Shown: positions 12,292 through 23,198 of the stretch, one piece after another
How positions within the stretch are numbered: the first letter of the stretch is position 1
Layout: every line of letters starts with the position of its first letter
Notes under the pieces: model-generated
The model's database searches: none
What the model was told of the DNA's origin: nothing
What the model saw: only the letters and a program-made list of their open reading frames with translations
Position numbers and translations under genes: made by a program
From: Sphagnum compactum
Lineage: Eukaryota > Bryophyta > Sphagnopsida > Sphagnales
DNA length: 64,000 bases
Direction of reading: 5' to 3'
Assembly: GCA_965153455.1 (NCBI GenBank)
Contig: OZ234495.1
Location: 24,548,875 to 24,612,874, forward strand

Positions 12292-14579
12292 TAGATGGAT
12301 AGCACTCTTAACTAGTTTGTTAAGTGGTTGTACATTTCTCAAAACTGCTTCTCCCCCAATATCTGGCCTTTTTTTGTCCAGCTGCGGCTGATCCCAAAGT
12401 TCTGTATTTCAAAGAGAAATGGAAATGTGCACTACTCGATTTGATTTGACAACGGGTTCTTGTATGTTTCAAAATTTCCCATTAAGCATTTTTGTGTACT
12501 AATATTTGAACTGTTCTCCAACTCCATTAAGGATATGGACAACTGTGGTTCCCATATCCAATGCACAGCTTTAGTTTGATATCTTGGAGTCTATACTCAA
12601 AACAATCAAAGATTCCTCAAGAATGTTGAACACAAATGTTCAAGACGAGATTGGTGAATGCAAATGTTCAAGACAAGATTGTTGAATGCAAATGTCTGGG
12701 TCTGGTTTTTTTCAGTTTTCCAATGTAGGTTTCATTTTTTTTAGTTTAGTTTTTTTGCACAATTTCACTCAATCAAGTTAACATTTTGTCATTGAAATTG
12801 GTTTGAATTTCATTCCTTTGAATTTGGCATAGCCACAAGATTAACCTTCTTCAAAAATTTCTTCTTCATCGAGAGAATGGATTTCTCTATTCTTATGAAA
12901 GATATTCTTCATATATAGGGTTGTATAGGGTAGTAACTTGTATAGTGGTTGGAATTACTGTAAACAAACTTGACAATGTTTCAAACATTTCACCATTGAA
13001 ATTTCACTTTCTTTCATAAAGATTTCCCAAGCTTAATCTAAACATTCACATGAATTGGCTCAATATTTTATAAAATTTGTTGATAAACTAGGGTTGAAAA
13101 GCTAAACAAATATATGTTTATTCATAAAAATAACTTATATTGATATGTTTATATAATTTGTTTTAAGTATTGTAGTTTAACAAACTTGAAAGATGCAAGC
13201 AATCCAAAATATTACAAACATTTACAAGTTACTCACTTTTCATTTCAAGATATGCATAATGTAAATATATATCAATGAAAATGACAATGCAAATGCAAGA
13301 TTTTTCTTTTGTTCACAAATATGCTTAAAAAATGCAAGTAAAAAACAAACCTTCATTTCATTTCAAACCATACAAGTAAACAAAAAGATACATACTTACA
13401 AGCATACAAAAAAAACACACACACACCCATAAACAAAAACAAAACAAACGTTGTACAATCATAATAATGATAATAATAACAACAACAACAACAACAAAAC
13501 ACAAAACAAACATACAACTAAAAGAATCACAATAGAAGAAAAAACAAGAGGAAAAGTTGAACAAACATCCCTTTGTGAAGTGAAGCTTGTTATCTCACAA
13601 GAGGTTGTAGCAACATGAATAGGACACATCACAAATGCAACTTGCACAACGAAGACATGAGGAAATATTAGCAACACAAAATAGAGAAAAACACAAAGAA
13701 CCGTGATAAGCAACATCACGAGCAAAAGCATAAGAAGAGAGGAGGGGTGGTACTTAAAGTGTTAGTTAGAAGATGAAAGAACAATGCCATGAGTAGAAAC
13801 AAGTAAGGCCATGAATCACCATGAATCAAAATAAAGGAGAGGAAGAACAAAACCATTGTGAGTAGTGCTTTAAACAAATGCATAAAAGAAAAAAAATAGA
13901 AAATCGCCCAAAAGCAATGCCACGAACATAAACACAAAGATAAGAAAATAAAACCATTACAAGCGAAAGCATGTTAAAAAAAGGGAAAAGAGAAGAAAAC
14001 ATCATGAAGAATGCCACGAGTAAAAGCACAAAAAAAAGGAGGAAAATGAAAATAGAGAACCAACACGTGCATCATCACCACATGCAAAAACACAAAGAAA
14101 TAGAAAAATTTAAGAACCGTTGGGAATAGGACAAACCAAAACATAGAGGAAAGGAAAACTAAAACACAAGTAACGTCATAAGGCAAAAACATAAAGCAAA
14201 GTAGCAAAGAAAATATGCAAGTCTTAACGAGAATGACTAAGTTTATTCAATTCATAAGTTGCTCCTTGTGACACAAGGACTACACCTTCATTCATTAGGG
14301 GCCTTGAACCCTACCCTTAGGTAGCCTACATCCTAGATCTACCTACAAGTATACAATATCCCTAGAGACCTTCGACCCCTATTTTAAAAATTAAAATTGA
14401 GAGTTATTCTTATAACCTAAAATCGGTGTTCAATTTTGTGATGGATCTTAAGGGAACTTGGTTTTGTTTGCCAATTGGGTTCTATGGAACCTAATAATCC
14501 AACGAGTCAATTATCAACCCGGGTATCACTTGGTTGATACTCGTCATTTCTTTATGAAAGAACCAAGCTAAACCCTTGC
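12292..14579. other. Intergenic DNA with a degenerate A-rich minisatellite
   Basis: 3' flank of the Y3IP1-like gene, then AT-rich DNA. From about 13,620 to 14,215 the + strand is A- and purine-rich and repeats a loose motif of the form AATGCCACGAGTAAAAGCAC every 50-65 bp (for example near 13,728, 13,783, 13,916, 13,956 and 14,010). The long hydrophobic frames on the - strand are a by-product of this composition. A more mixed segment at 14,250-14,420 (CCTTGAACCCTACCCTTAGG) may be old repeat sequence. Confidence 0.6.
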
Positions 14580-14596
14580 TTGGTTCTAAAATAGTT
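14580..14596. repeat. LINE target-site duplication, left copy
   Basis: TTGGTTCTAAAATAGTT occurs here and again, identically, at 16719-16735, bracketing the LINE. A perfect 17-bp direct repeat is what target-primed reverse transcription leaves. Confidence 0.9.
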
Positions 14597-16718
14597 AGTT
14601 AGTTAGTTAGTTACAATTTCACCCCTGTCCTCGGGCCAGAGAGACCCATTAGGCGGACATGACTACTGTGTCTTGATTTGGAGACACTGTTCAATAAACC
14701 TAGCAAGAGCAGACTGGTTCTGACATGATACCAACTCCTGTATAGATGTAATAGGTCCTATTGGCAAGTGGTGCCTAAACTTGTCACGAATATGTTCGTA
14801 GGCTGGACATACAAGCAGAAAATGGTCTTCGTCTTCGACCGCACCTAAGCTACATTGTTTGCATAGTCTCTCCCAAATGGGAGTTTTCAAGGGCTTGGTC
14901 CTGCGGCTGGTTTCAATCTCCAAGCAGTGGTTAGAACAACGGAAGCGTGAAAGGCACTTTTTGAGCTATACATTGTCCACAAGGCTAAGGTATGCTTGAA
15001 AACCATAGGTGCTGCTGCCATACAGTCTGAAGTAGTTTGCAAGCCTATTGCCCCCACCCGAAGAGTCCAAAAAGATCTGTTGCATGCTTGCCATACTAGG
15101 GGGCACTTGGGAAGAGGGCTGAGTATCCCCTTCTGAATCCCAGTTTTGCAACTTACGAAGCCAGCACTTTTGTCTACTTGACAGAGCTTGCTGAACACTG
15201 AATGCTAAACTCATCAAGCGGGATGGCAACGAGGTGGACATCCTGGCTTTGTATTTCAATGCTTGCTGACGCTAGAATAGGATCAGTGGGAACCTGCCAA
15301 ATTCTACTAGAATTATCCGACTGGGAATGGTGTCGTTCACACCTAAGAGGCTTTTCAGGAAGCTTCTGTGGATGGCCTCCAAGGACTTGGTGGTCGGCTC
15401 ATCAACCCACAGCTCACAACCATAGCTCAAAACCGGCTTGACTAGTGCATCAAATAACTGGCACACAATGGCTGGGTCGTTTATTTTTAGGTCAGCACAA
15501 CGCCGTCTCAAAGCAAATACCGCTCTTTGCCCGGCTGCCGCCAAATGTTCGACGGCGGTCTTCAATGACCCGCTTCTGTGCAACTCAATTCCTAGATAAT
15601 GGAAGGATGCAACCTCCTCAACAGGTGATCCATCATAGTGCAATGGGGAGGAGTTCACTTTGCTCCCAAAGACAACGACCTTGGTCTTTTTCACGTTCAC
15701 AGTCAAGTCCCGTTCCTTGCAAAAAGCGCTGAGCTCATCAAGCTGCTTTTGGAGTCCCCGCAGCGACTTGGACATTAAGACTAGATCATCGGCATAAAGC
15801 AATAGTTTCACAGCGGTGCCTGCGAGGTCGGGACCGTCGTCACCGGCTAGCGCAGCGATGCGCGACTCCAAGGCATCTATGTACAGTCCGAACAACAGTG
15901 GGCTCAGCGGGCAGCCTTGCTTCACGCCGATTGTGCATGGGAATGTGCTGGAGAGGCCTTCCGTAGGGTGCGATACGCATGCCTGGTCCTGGCTGTACAT
16001 GGACCGCAGGCATGTGAGGAAGCGCCCGCCCACGCCAATGCCCTCCAGCACCCGCCATAGCTTCTTGTGAGGCACGGTATCAAACGCTTTCCTGAAATCA
16101 ACAAAGCATGTGTATAGCTTCTTTCCAGGCCAGCGTATTCGAGAGTCAATCAGCGTTTGCAGCACAAACAGGTTATCCGTAGTGCGATAATCTTGTCTGA
16201 ACCTCGCTTGGCCACGTGCTCGTATTCCCTTACGTTCAGCCCAAGAGCTAAGCCTACTCTCAAGTACCATAGCAAAGAGTTTAGCTATCACGGGGCCGAC
16301 GGTTATTCCTTTGTAGTTATCAACAGATGAGGCATCCCCACTCTTGAACAATGCATGGATTACTCCCACAACAAGAGAGCTACAGAACCCCTCGCTTAAT
16401 AGCTTGTTAAACAAGGTCTGTAAAATGCGTAACAGTGCGTCACACCCATCAATCACAAATTCAGCTTTCACTCCATCTAGCTCCGCTGCTTTTCCCCGCT
16501 TCAGCCTTTTTATAGCATCAGCAATTTCACACAGTTGAATGTCTTGACTCAAAGTGCAGCCATCCAAGTCATTGGCAGGGGCGGGAACAACCGGATCAGG
16601 TGGTGAGGAAGGCGGCCCCAACAGCGCGGCAAAGCCCTGCCGGAGCGCCTCCCTCCCGATGCCATGCGCGGCTTCCTTCTACGCACGATTTCGCCTCCAA
16701 AATCCTGCGCGGTCAGCT
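14597..16718 (-). mobile_element. 5'-truncated non-LTR retrotransposon (LINE)
   Basis: The element lies on the - strand between identical 17-bp target-site duplications. Its 3' end is a short TAAC tandem tail (about four units, at 14597-14613) instead of poly-A. From 3' to 5' it holds a short 3' UTR, a C-terminal cysteine/histidine domain and a complete reverse transcriptase domain. It breaks off 5' of the RT, so the endonuclease region is absent; this 5' truncation is the usual fate of LINE copies. It is clearly more GC-rich than its flanks. The clade cannot be fixed by eye. Confidence 0.92.
14663..16621 (-). pseudogene. LINE ORF2 remnant: reverse transcriptase plus C-terminal zinc-knuckle-like domain
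   Basis: One continuous frame runs 16621 to 14663 with two internal TAG stops, at 15272-15274 and 14966-14968. Counting from 16621, the RT has FVDFRKAFD (residues 173-181), GVKQGCPLSPLLF (232-244) and the catalytic YADD (276-279, at 15785-15796), followed by FHYLGIELHRSG. After the first stop the frame resumes with RQQALKYKARM. After the second it gives a C-rich tail (CKQCSLG...EDHFLLVCPAYEHIRDKF) like the C-terminal domain of many LINE ORF2 proteins. The first stop falls where related proteins often have Trp, so TGG to TAG is likely. There is no start codon and no endonuclease, so the copy is dead. Confidence 0.9.
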
Positions 16719-16735
16719 TTGGTTCTAAAATAGTT
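16719..16735. repeat. LINE target-site duplication, right copy
   Basis: Identical to 14580-14596. The empty site, read across, is a T-rich stretch followed by TACCCACCCAACA, one of the window's dispersed repeat motifs, so the LINE landed inside older repeat DNA. Confidence 0.9.
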
Positions 16736-17129
16736 TTTTTTAATACCCACCCAACATCAGACTCGTCCACTCCACTATTGGGGAGTTATGGATTTTTTAT
16801 TTTTTTAATGATGTAGAAGCTTTGATTTGGGTTTTTTTAAATAAAAAAATTGCAAATGTATCAATTCCGGTTTCACACACACATAAGTGGAATCGGGTAT
16901 CCAACTTCACACATAAAATGCAGAATTGACAAATCCACTAATTCTTCAAAATTAATAATTTATGATTTCATTTCCAATACGTGTTTTGAAAATCAGACTT
17001 GGTTGCTCGGTTTCTAGTCCGATTCTTACTAACCCAAATTGGAACCAGCGGTTGACCGTTGGTTAACCTCGTACTAACCTTGGTTTACTCTTTTTTATTT
17101 TTCAAATTATGTAGGCATCCATATGTTGG

Positions 17130-17375
17130 GGTTCCACATATGAATAGAACCGAGCACCCGGTTCTCTTTCCGGTTCTCAAAAAATCCGATTCCGTTCCAG
17201 TTGTGCAAATCAAACCCGGTTCCGGTTCGGATCCAAATAACCGGAACCGGCGCTTCTTACCCTTCACAAGGCCCCGAGGCTGGCCTCGTCCGCGGCCGGG
17301 GTCCGGTTCCTTAAAACCAAAAATCCGAATCGGATCCGGTTCCGGTTCGCGTCTTCGGAACCGGAACCCGCCAAG
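17130..17375. repeat. GGTTCCGG-rich repeat island upstream of HDC1
   Basis: About 250 bp are dense in GGTTCCGGTTC and its complement CCGGAACC (near 17157, 17170, 17216, 17239, 17304, 17336 and 17357). It is GC-rich in otherwise AT-rich DNA. More decayed versions occur at 29990-30060 and 38290-38460. Such motif-dense islands resemble the subterminal repeats of hAT-type non-autonomous transposons in other plants; no terminal repeats were found to prove it. Confidence 0.65.
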
Positions 17376-17460
17376 TCGTACCCCGGTCTGGTCTCGTCCG
17401 TAGTGGGCTTCCCTCACTCCCTCCCTCCAACGCTCGCGCGCTGCGTCGTCGAGTTCGGTT

Positions 17461-17485
17461 TCTCTCTCTCTCGCGCGCGTTCGTT
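17461..17485 (+). promoter_or_regulatory. CT-rich/CGCG leader segment of HDC1
   Basis: TCTCTCTCTCTCGCGCGCG lies about 780 bp before the main ATG, where the transcript probably begins. The following 600 bp hold CAA/ACT trinucleotide runs and no long open frame, as expected of a 5' UTR. The transcription start itself cannot be seen. Confidence 0.4.
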
Positions 17486-17976
17486 GTCGTCTCTTTCCGT
17501 GGAATTTTGTTTTGGGGGCAATTCTCGAAATTGCAATCGCATTGCAACCACATTCTTGCTTCAAATTGCAATCAACGGCAGCAGCACAACAACAACAACA
17601 ACAACAAAATCAAGCTTACTCATACCCAAGTAAGCAGAGCCTTTCGACAAATTTTTCCTCCTCCCCCCTTGCCGCCCACACCGTCGCCAGATTTGGAGAG
17701 CTCTGAAAGATACATATCTCCAAAACTTCCGGCTTCTTCTTCTGCTGTTGCTGTTGTTGTTTCTCCGGTTTTGATTTCTTTTGCTCTTTGTGCGGTGCTT
17801 GCCTCCTTCCCTCGATCCATCCATCCATCCCCGCTGGAATAACAATCTTGGGTTATTGATTCTCTAAGTTCTCACTACTACTACTACGACTTCTTCTTCT
17901 TCTACTACTACTTCTACTCCAGCTGCTGCCTTGCAAAATTCCAAATGGTGAAGAAGCTCTTCTTGTACCTGCCTGA

Positions 17977-18294
17977 TTTCGAGCTTTTTAGGGTTCCCGA
18001 TCTCATCATCCCTCTGCGTGGGATTGCGTAGCGTTTTTGTGTTGTGGGTTTGTACAATTTTGTTATAGTTGAGTTTAGGGGAAGAAGAAGATGATGATGA
18101 TGATGACTGGGTCTGTCAAGCGAGCACATGAAGGTTTCGAGCTTTTTAGGGTTCCTGATCTCATCATCCCTCAGTGCGGGATTGTGTAGTGTTTTGTGTT
18201 GTGGGTTTGTACAATTTTGGTTTTGTTGTTGAGTTTAGGGGAAGAAGAAGATGATCATGAATGGGTCTGTGAAGCGAGCACATGAGGAAACCAA
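17977..18294 (+). repeat. Tandem duplication of HDC1 5' UTR plus start-codon region
   Basis: Two copies of about 158-160 bp, 17977-18134 and 18135-18294, are around 90% alike. Each begins TTTCGAGCTTTTTAGGGTTC, contains TTGTGTTGTGGGTTTGTAC and GAAGAAGAAGATGAT, and ends in codons for GSVKRAHE. The second copy continues into the long coding exon; the first runs into a stop. Confidence 0.92.
18091..18189 (+). CDS. Upstream ORF created by the duplication (32 codons)
   Basis: The first duplicated copy reads MMMMMTGSVKRAHEGFELF and on to a TAG at 18187-18189. Its first 14 codons mimic the true HDC1 N-terminus; the rest is translated 5' UTR of the second copy. It ends 61 bases before the main ATG at 18251. 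It is most simply a by-product of the duplication that may act as a uORF lowering translation of the main frame. Alternatively, GAAG|GTTTCG at its end could be used as a splice donor. Confidence 0.5.
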   Translation: MMMMMTGSVKRAHEGFELFRVPDLIIPQCGIV

Positions 18295-21200
18295 AGTGAT
18301 GGAGAACAAGCACCTCCTGCATCAACAGCAACAGCAGCAGCAGGTGATGGTGGTGGATGCAGGGGGAGAAAATGTGGCTGCAGAGACAACAACAACAACA
18401 ACAATGAGGCCAAGCAAAGTGGCACGCCATGAGAGAGAAGTGGATGTGAAACAAGGGGGGCATCATCATCATCATCATCATGAGCAGCTTCCTCCTCCTC
18501 TTCTCCCTGTTTTTCACCACAAGCGGGAAATACCATCTTTGGAGACAATGACAGGGGGAGGAGTTCGGGAGGCCACAACAACAACTCTGCAACAGCAGCA
18601 GTTGCAGGGGCGGGAATCCAAGCAGCAAATCAAGTTTGTACAGCAGGAGCAGCAGGTCAGGCAGTTTTTGGAAGAGAGAACAGATGAGAGAAGAATAGAG
18701 AGAGATGCTCAAGGTAGTAGTATGCCAGACTCCAGTAATCGAGGGTTAGGGCAAGAAGCTACAACTACAGGGGGCAGCAGCAATGGAGAAACCCTAATTC
18801 CTGATCTTCACCCAACTAGGAAAAGTCCTCCTGTGGAGCAAGAGGGTAAGAAGCAGCTCTGGGAGCTGCAAGAAGCTTCAGGAGAGAATCGGGTTGAAAG
18901 CAGTTTTTTCAAGGAGGAAAAAGAGAAAGAAGCAGCAAAGGAGAGGGAGAAGAAAGATGAAACTGTGGTGGCAGCAGCAGCACTGAGGGACAGGAATGAT
19001 AGAAAAGAGGAGCATGTGGTGCTGCATCATCCCCCCATTCTGCTGCTGGAGCAAAAGGGAGCTGAAGGAGATCAGAAGGAGAGGGAGAAGGCAGCAGCTG
19101 CAGAGAAAGAAAAGGAAAAGGACAAAGTGCATGGCAACAAGGATTGGGGAAGGGACAAGGGCAAGGGCATGAGTAGGGACAAAAGAGAGAAGAGGGACAA
19201 GGAAGAGCTGAAAGATCATCAAGGGAGATTTGTGGATCAGGAACATACACATGAGAAGAAAGAGGGCATCAATGTGGCTGTAATCAAAGAGCAGGAGCTC
19301 AGTAGAACACAACAACCAGCAGGAGAACGCATTGAGAGCCAAAAGGCCTCTGTTGGAAAGGAAGATCGGGAGGGTGAGGGAGAAAGAGAAGGAGAGAAGA
19401 GGGAAGATGGCTGGGACAGAGAGAACAAAAGAAAACGGATGTGGGAGTCTGAGAAGGATAATAATCAGCAGTTGGGAGGAGGAGGAGGAGGGAGCCCCGA
19501 GGGAGGAGGAGGGGGAACTGGAGGAGAGAGACACAGGGACAACAGAGACACAGTTGGGAATCATAATGTCCAACAACGTGCACGATTGCTGCGGCCCCGA
19601 CAACACTCCAGTCCTGCTGCACCCAGAGACCTCCTTCGCATGTACCCACGAGTCAAGGAGAATGAAGCGTGAGTGTCAGATCATTTTCTCTCAATTCACT
19701 TACTGTTTTTCATGCAATCAGGAGTTGTCATTCTGCTGGTTTCCAAGCACCCTGATGAAGCTGATGGAGTTTGTTTTGAACCCTTCTCTATCTCCCTGAT
19801 AGTATGGCTAGCAGATGCATGCAGATTGATTGTTCCTCTGTCTTCACAGAATGCTGAACTGGAGCTTGTGGTTTCTGTTGTTGTTTCTGTGTTGCAGGAC
19901 CCATGGTTGGTGACAAAATTCTTTGCTTCTTGATCTTACGTTGTGAGAAACTGCAGTTTTCCAGAAACAAAAGAGATAGAGATGTTGCATCAGGAATTTA
20001 TCTTCAAGTAGATCCAATGCTAGAATCTCAATCATTTTACGTCTAGGGATCCTGTTTCTATGGCGAACACTTTGATTAGGTCAAGGATATTTATGGCAGT
20101 CATGCTTGTGAAGCCTTTGATGGCATCTATACCTATGATAGTTTCAGTTGTGGTCTCTTGATGGACTACTGCTTTGCTTAGTCTGTGCAGGTGAAAGTAT
20201 TTTCCAGATTGGATTCTCACAAGGTATTGGCATTGGGCTGTTGACAATGCAGGACCATTGGAGAGCTCAGCTTTACTGTATCGCATTGGAGAGGGGATGC
20301 CTGAGCTGACAATGCTATGGAAGGACTATGAAGCAAATGCAGCTACAGTAGCAATGGAGAGTAAGACAAGCCCAAGCCAGGCTGGTTTCACTGTTGAAAT
20401 TCGGATTCCTGCAGACTTGGCCACCACTTCCAATCACCAGGTTCTTTCTGTGTGCTTCTTCAAATGAATGTTTCTGGCTTATGCAACTTGTGATTGTTCA
20501 TGAAGAGATTATTCTAGCTGTTTTGAAATTGGTAAGAGTAATCTCTACTCTCTACTGTCTCAGATCCGAGGACGGCAGCTGTGGGGCACGGATATCTACA
20601 CAGATGACTCTGACATTGTAGCGGGTAAGAAGAGATGAAGGAAGATGTTAAGACTCCTAGGTTTTATTTTCCTGTTTCCAAATGTTTACAATAGAGAGGT
20701 TTGTGTCAGAGTCCATTACTCTTGTTCAAGGGGATCTTCAAAAGGATTCTCAATTAGGGTTTTGGCTCGTTGGGAAAATTTACAGATATTTGTCACCCAC
20801 AACTCTGGGGTCTGGTGGAATGCAGTTTTGATGCACACAGGTTACTACACGCCCATGGCCATTCCTCCACCACGGTCTGTTTCCGAGCTTCAGGCAACAA
20901 TCCGGATCCTTCCACCTCAAGAAAGTGTGATTCTAACCTCGCCAGCCCATCTTATCTTGTTACATTTTAGTCAATACAGTGTTGCCAAACCTGTGTGGTC
21001 AAGTGTTACCCATGATAAAATACATTGTGAGCTGCTGCCCTCTTGTGTGTACTACTTACTAGTCTTTCTGTTGTCTGCAGTTTACAACAATGTCATATTG
21101 GAAGAAGTCTCAGTTTTGACTAAATTAGAGAGATTGGCTTGTTTTACTACTGTGTTTGTGCAGCATACACATCAATGCTGAGGAACAGTCTCAGGTCTCG

Positions 21201-23198
21201 TGCCTGGGGAGGGGGAAGTGGGTGCAGCTACATAGTAGAACGGTGCCAGATCATCAAGGCCTGTGTCTTAATCCCTTTCTTTGGCATATTCAATACTAGA
21301 AACCAAAAGTCAGGAGAATTTGGTAACAGTAGTATGTGATGCACAGGGGGCTTTGATGTTTGTTGCAGTGTGAGGAGGGCACACAGTTCATATGTGTAAA
21401 CATACAAACCCTCATCATTTATTTAAGTGTCGTGAATTTGTTGCTTGAGGGTCAGGCTCAGAGCAGTCTGCATACAGTTGCATATCTACAGTAGAGTTTG
21501 AGCCTACGCATTTGAAGATTCTGCATGAGAGTTTATTATGTTGATGTTGTGACATAGCAATGAATTCATTTGATTCCAGGTAGGAGGCAGCAGCATAGAG
21601 CTTGAGCCTTGTTTGACACGCACACCTGCAGTTGCACCAACCCTTGCACCTGCTGCCTCGGAACGCACTGTTACCACCAGAGCTGCATGTTCAGTGAGTA
21701 ACCCATCTTTTAGACAGTTATCTGCAGGAACGTTTTGGGCCAGTGGAGTTAAGCTCCCTGTTAATTCCTGGGAATGGGATGAACAAAGCATGACACACTT
21801 CAAGACTTTAACTTTGATGGCCATGACCTTGATTTTATTTTGTACACAGAATGGTTGTGATTATTACTATGTTTCCTAAGTAGGGTATAGAGTGGTTGGG
21901 TCCTTAAATAGTTGAATGGAGGGTTTTTGAGTTTTGACTGACTTTAAGTGCCATGATCTGCAGAATGCGTACTTACAGCAACGACTTGTTCGTGAAGTCA
22001 CAATTCAGTATAATCTTTGCAATGAGCCCTGGTGCACTCTCTCTCTCTGCCCTTTCCACACCAATAATTTCCTTTTAACATCTTCCACAGTAGTCTTGCT
22101 GTAAGTTTGGTGTCACTTGTTGAGTATGTAATTCCCAGTATTGTAAATCATGCATTATTCTATCAAACTTACATTCTTGGACTGAATCTCAGATTTTTTT
22201 GGTTCCCCCCTAACCATGTCTTCTTCACTTGTACAGGTTGAAGTACAGTATGAGCATTGTTGCTGATCGCGGGTTGAAAAAGTCACAATATACCTCTGCC
22301 AGACTGAAAAAGGGTGATGTTCTGTACATGGAGACTCATAGGCACCGGTATGTAGAGTGTTATTTCTTTGCAATTTTAGGCCCATAGTTTAAGGCATGAG
22401 TGTAGAAATTAACTCATAAGAAGGCATGCATCAAGAAACACTTTTTTGTCACTCAACAAATTTTCCTCCCAAGAGCAGTACACCCTGTTTAAAGCAAGCA
22501 ACATTGGGCAGGTATGAATTGGCCTATTCGGCTAATGGAGCAACATGCAATGGTACAGTGAGTGCGGCAACTGTGACATCTGCACCTCCTCAACCCTCAG
22601 CCACTCCAGAGAAAGCGTGGTCTTCAGAGAGAGCCCAAGGCAAGGGATATGGTGTCCATAATGGAGAGAGAGTGTATCCAGATAGCCATCCTCCCAATGC
22701 AGAGAAAAACGGTCAAGGCCACAGTACCAGAACTCATAATGGAGATTCACATGAACGATACAGATGGTCAAGGTGCCTCCGGCCTTTGCCACTGTCTGCT
22801 ATGCGCATCAAAGGTGTCCCTTCACCACCAGATAATGTTGAGGTTGGCTTGCTTTCTTCTCCAGTTTTACCCTACTAGTAGTGTCATTTATGTTAATCAT
22901 CTTGTTGCGTAACCAAAAAATGGGATTAGTCCATCAGTTGCAAAGTACCTCAAATCTTTCAGAACTCAGAAATTAGGGGCACAGACTCACTGTCTACTTA
23001 CCACAATGGTAGTAGGCATGTGTGCTTAAGCTTGATGAAAATGCAGCTTTGGATTGCTTTTGGATGCAGGTTCTACAGGATGGGTTGGCATGGGAGGAGG
23101 TGAAATGGTCCCCAACAAGTGTGTGGGTGCGGGGTGTAGAGTATCCCCTTGCGAGAGCACAGTTTCTATCTCCCCATGTGGAGGACTTGGATGATTAG
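18251..23198 (+). CDS. HDC1/Rxt3-type subunit of histone deacetylase complex
   Basis: Exons: 18251-19668, an unresolved piece, 20253-20440, 20564-20624, 20826-20924, 21164-21258, 21580-21693, 21964-22031, 22237-22347, 22512-22842, 23070-23198. Total about 870 aa. Exon 1 codes for a disordered, K/E/R-rich region with Gln, His and Gly runs that starts MIMNGSVKRAHEE and ends in VQQRARLLRPRQ. The C-terminal half is the Rxt3 domain: ALLYRIGEGMPELTMLWKDY, RGRQLWGTDIYTDDSDIVA, VLMHTGYYTP, LRNSLRSRAWGGGSGCSY, PTLAPAASERTVTTRAA, REVTIQYNLCNEPW, RYELAYSANG and WSRCLRPLP. This order matches Arabidopsis HDC1, the Rxt3 homologue that scaffolds Sin3/HDA-type deacetylase complexes in the nucleus. The exon ending at 21258 appears to use a GC donor. 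Exon 1 ends in phase 2 and the 20253 exon needs phase 1, so a small exon is missing; an 8-bp one at 19899-19906 would fit. Confidence 0.9.

Noticed and set aside
13358-14207. Series of hydrophobic - strand frames that look like membrane proteins
   Set aside because: They result from an A-rich + strand minisatellite; there is no conserved motif and the frames change constantly.
14250-14420. Second SINE/tRNA-like head (GGTTCAAGGCC on the - strand)
   Set aside because: The B-box word is present, but A-box spacing is too short and no tRNA-like arms can be drawn.
18255-19649. Long - strand frames opposite HDC1 exon 1
   Set aside because: Leu/Ser/Pro-rich shadows of the purine-rich (Lys/Glu/Gly) coding strand.
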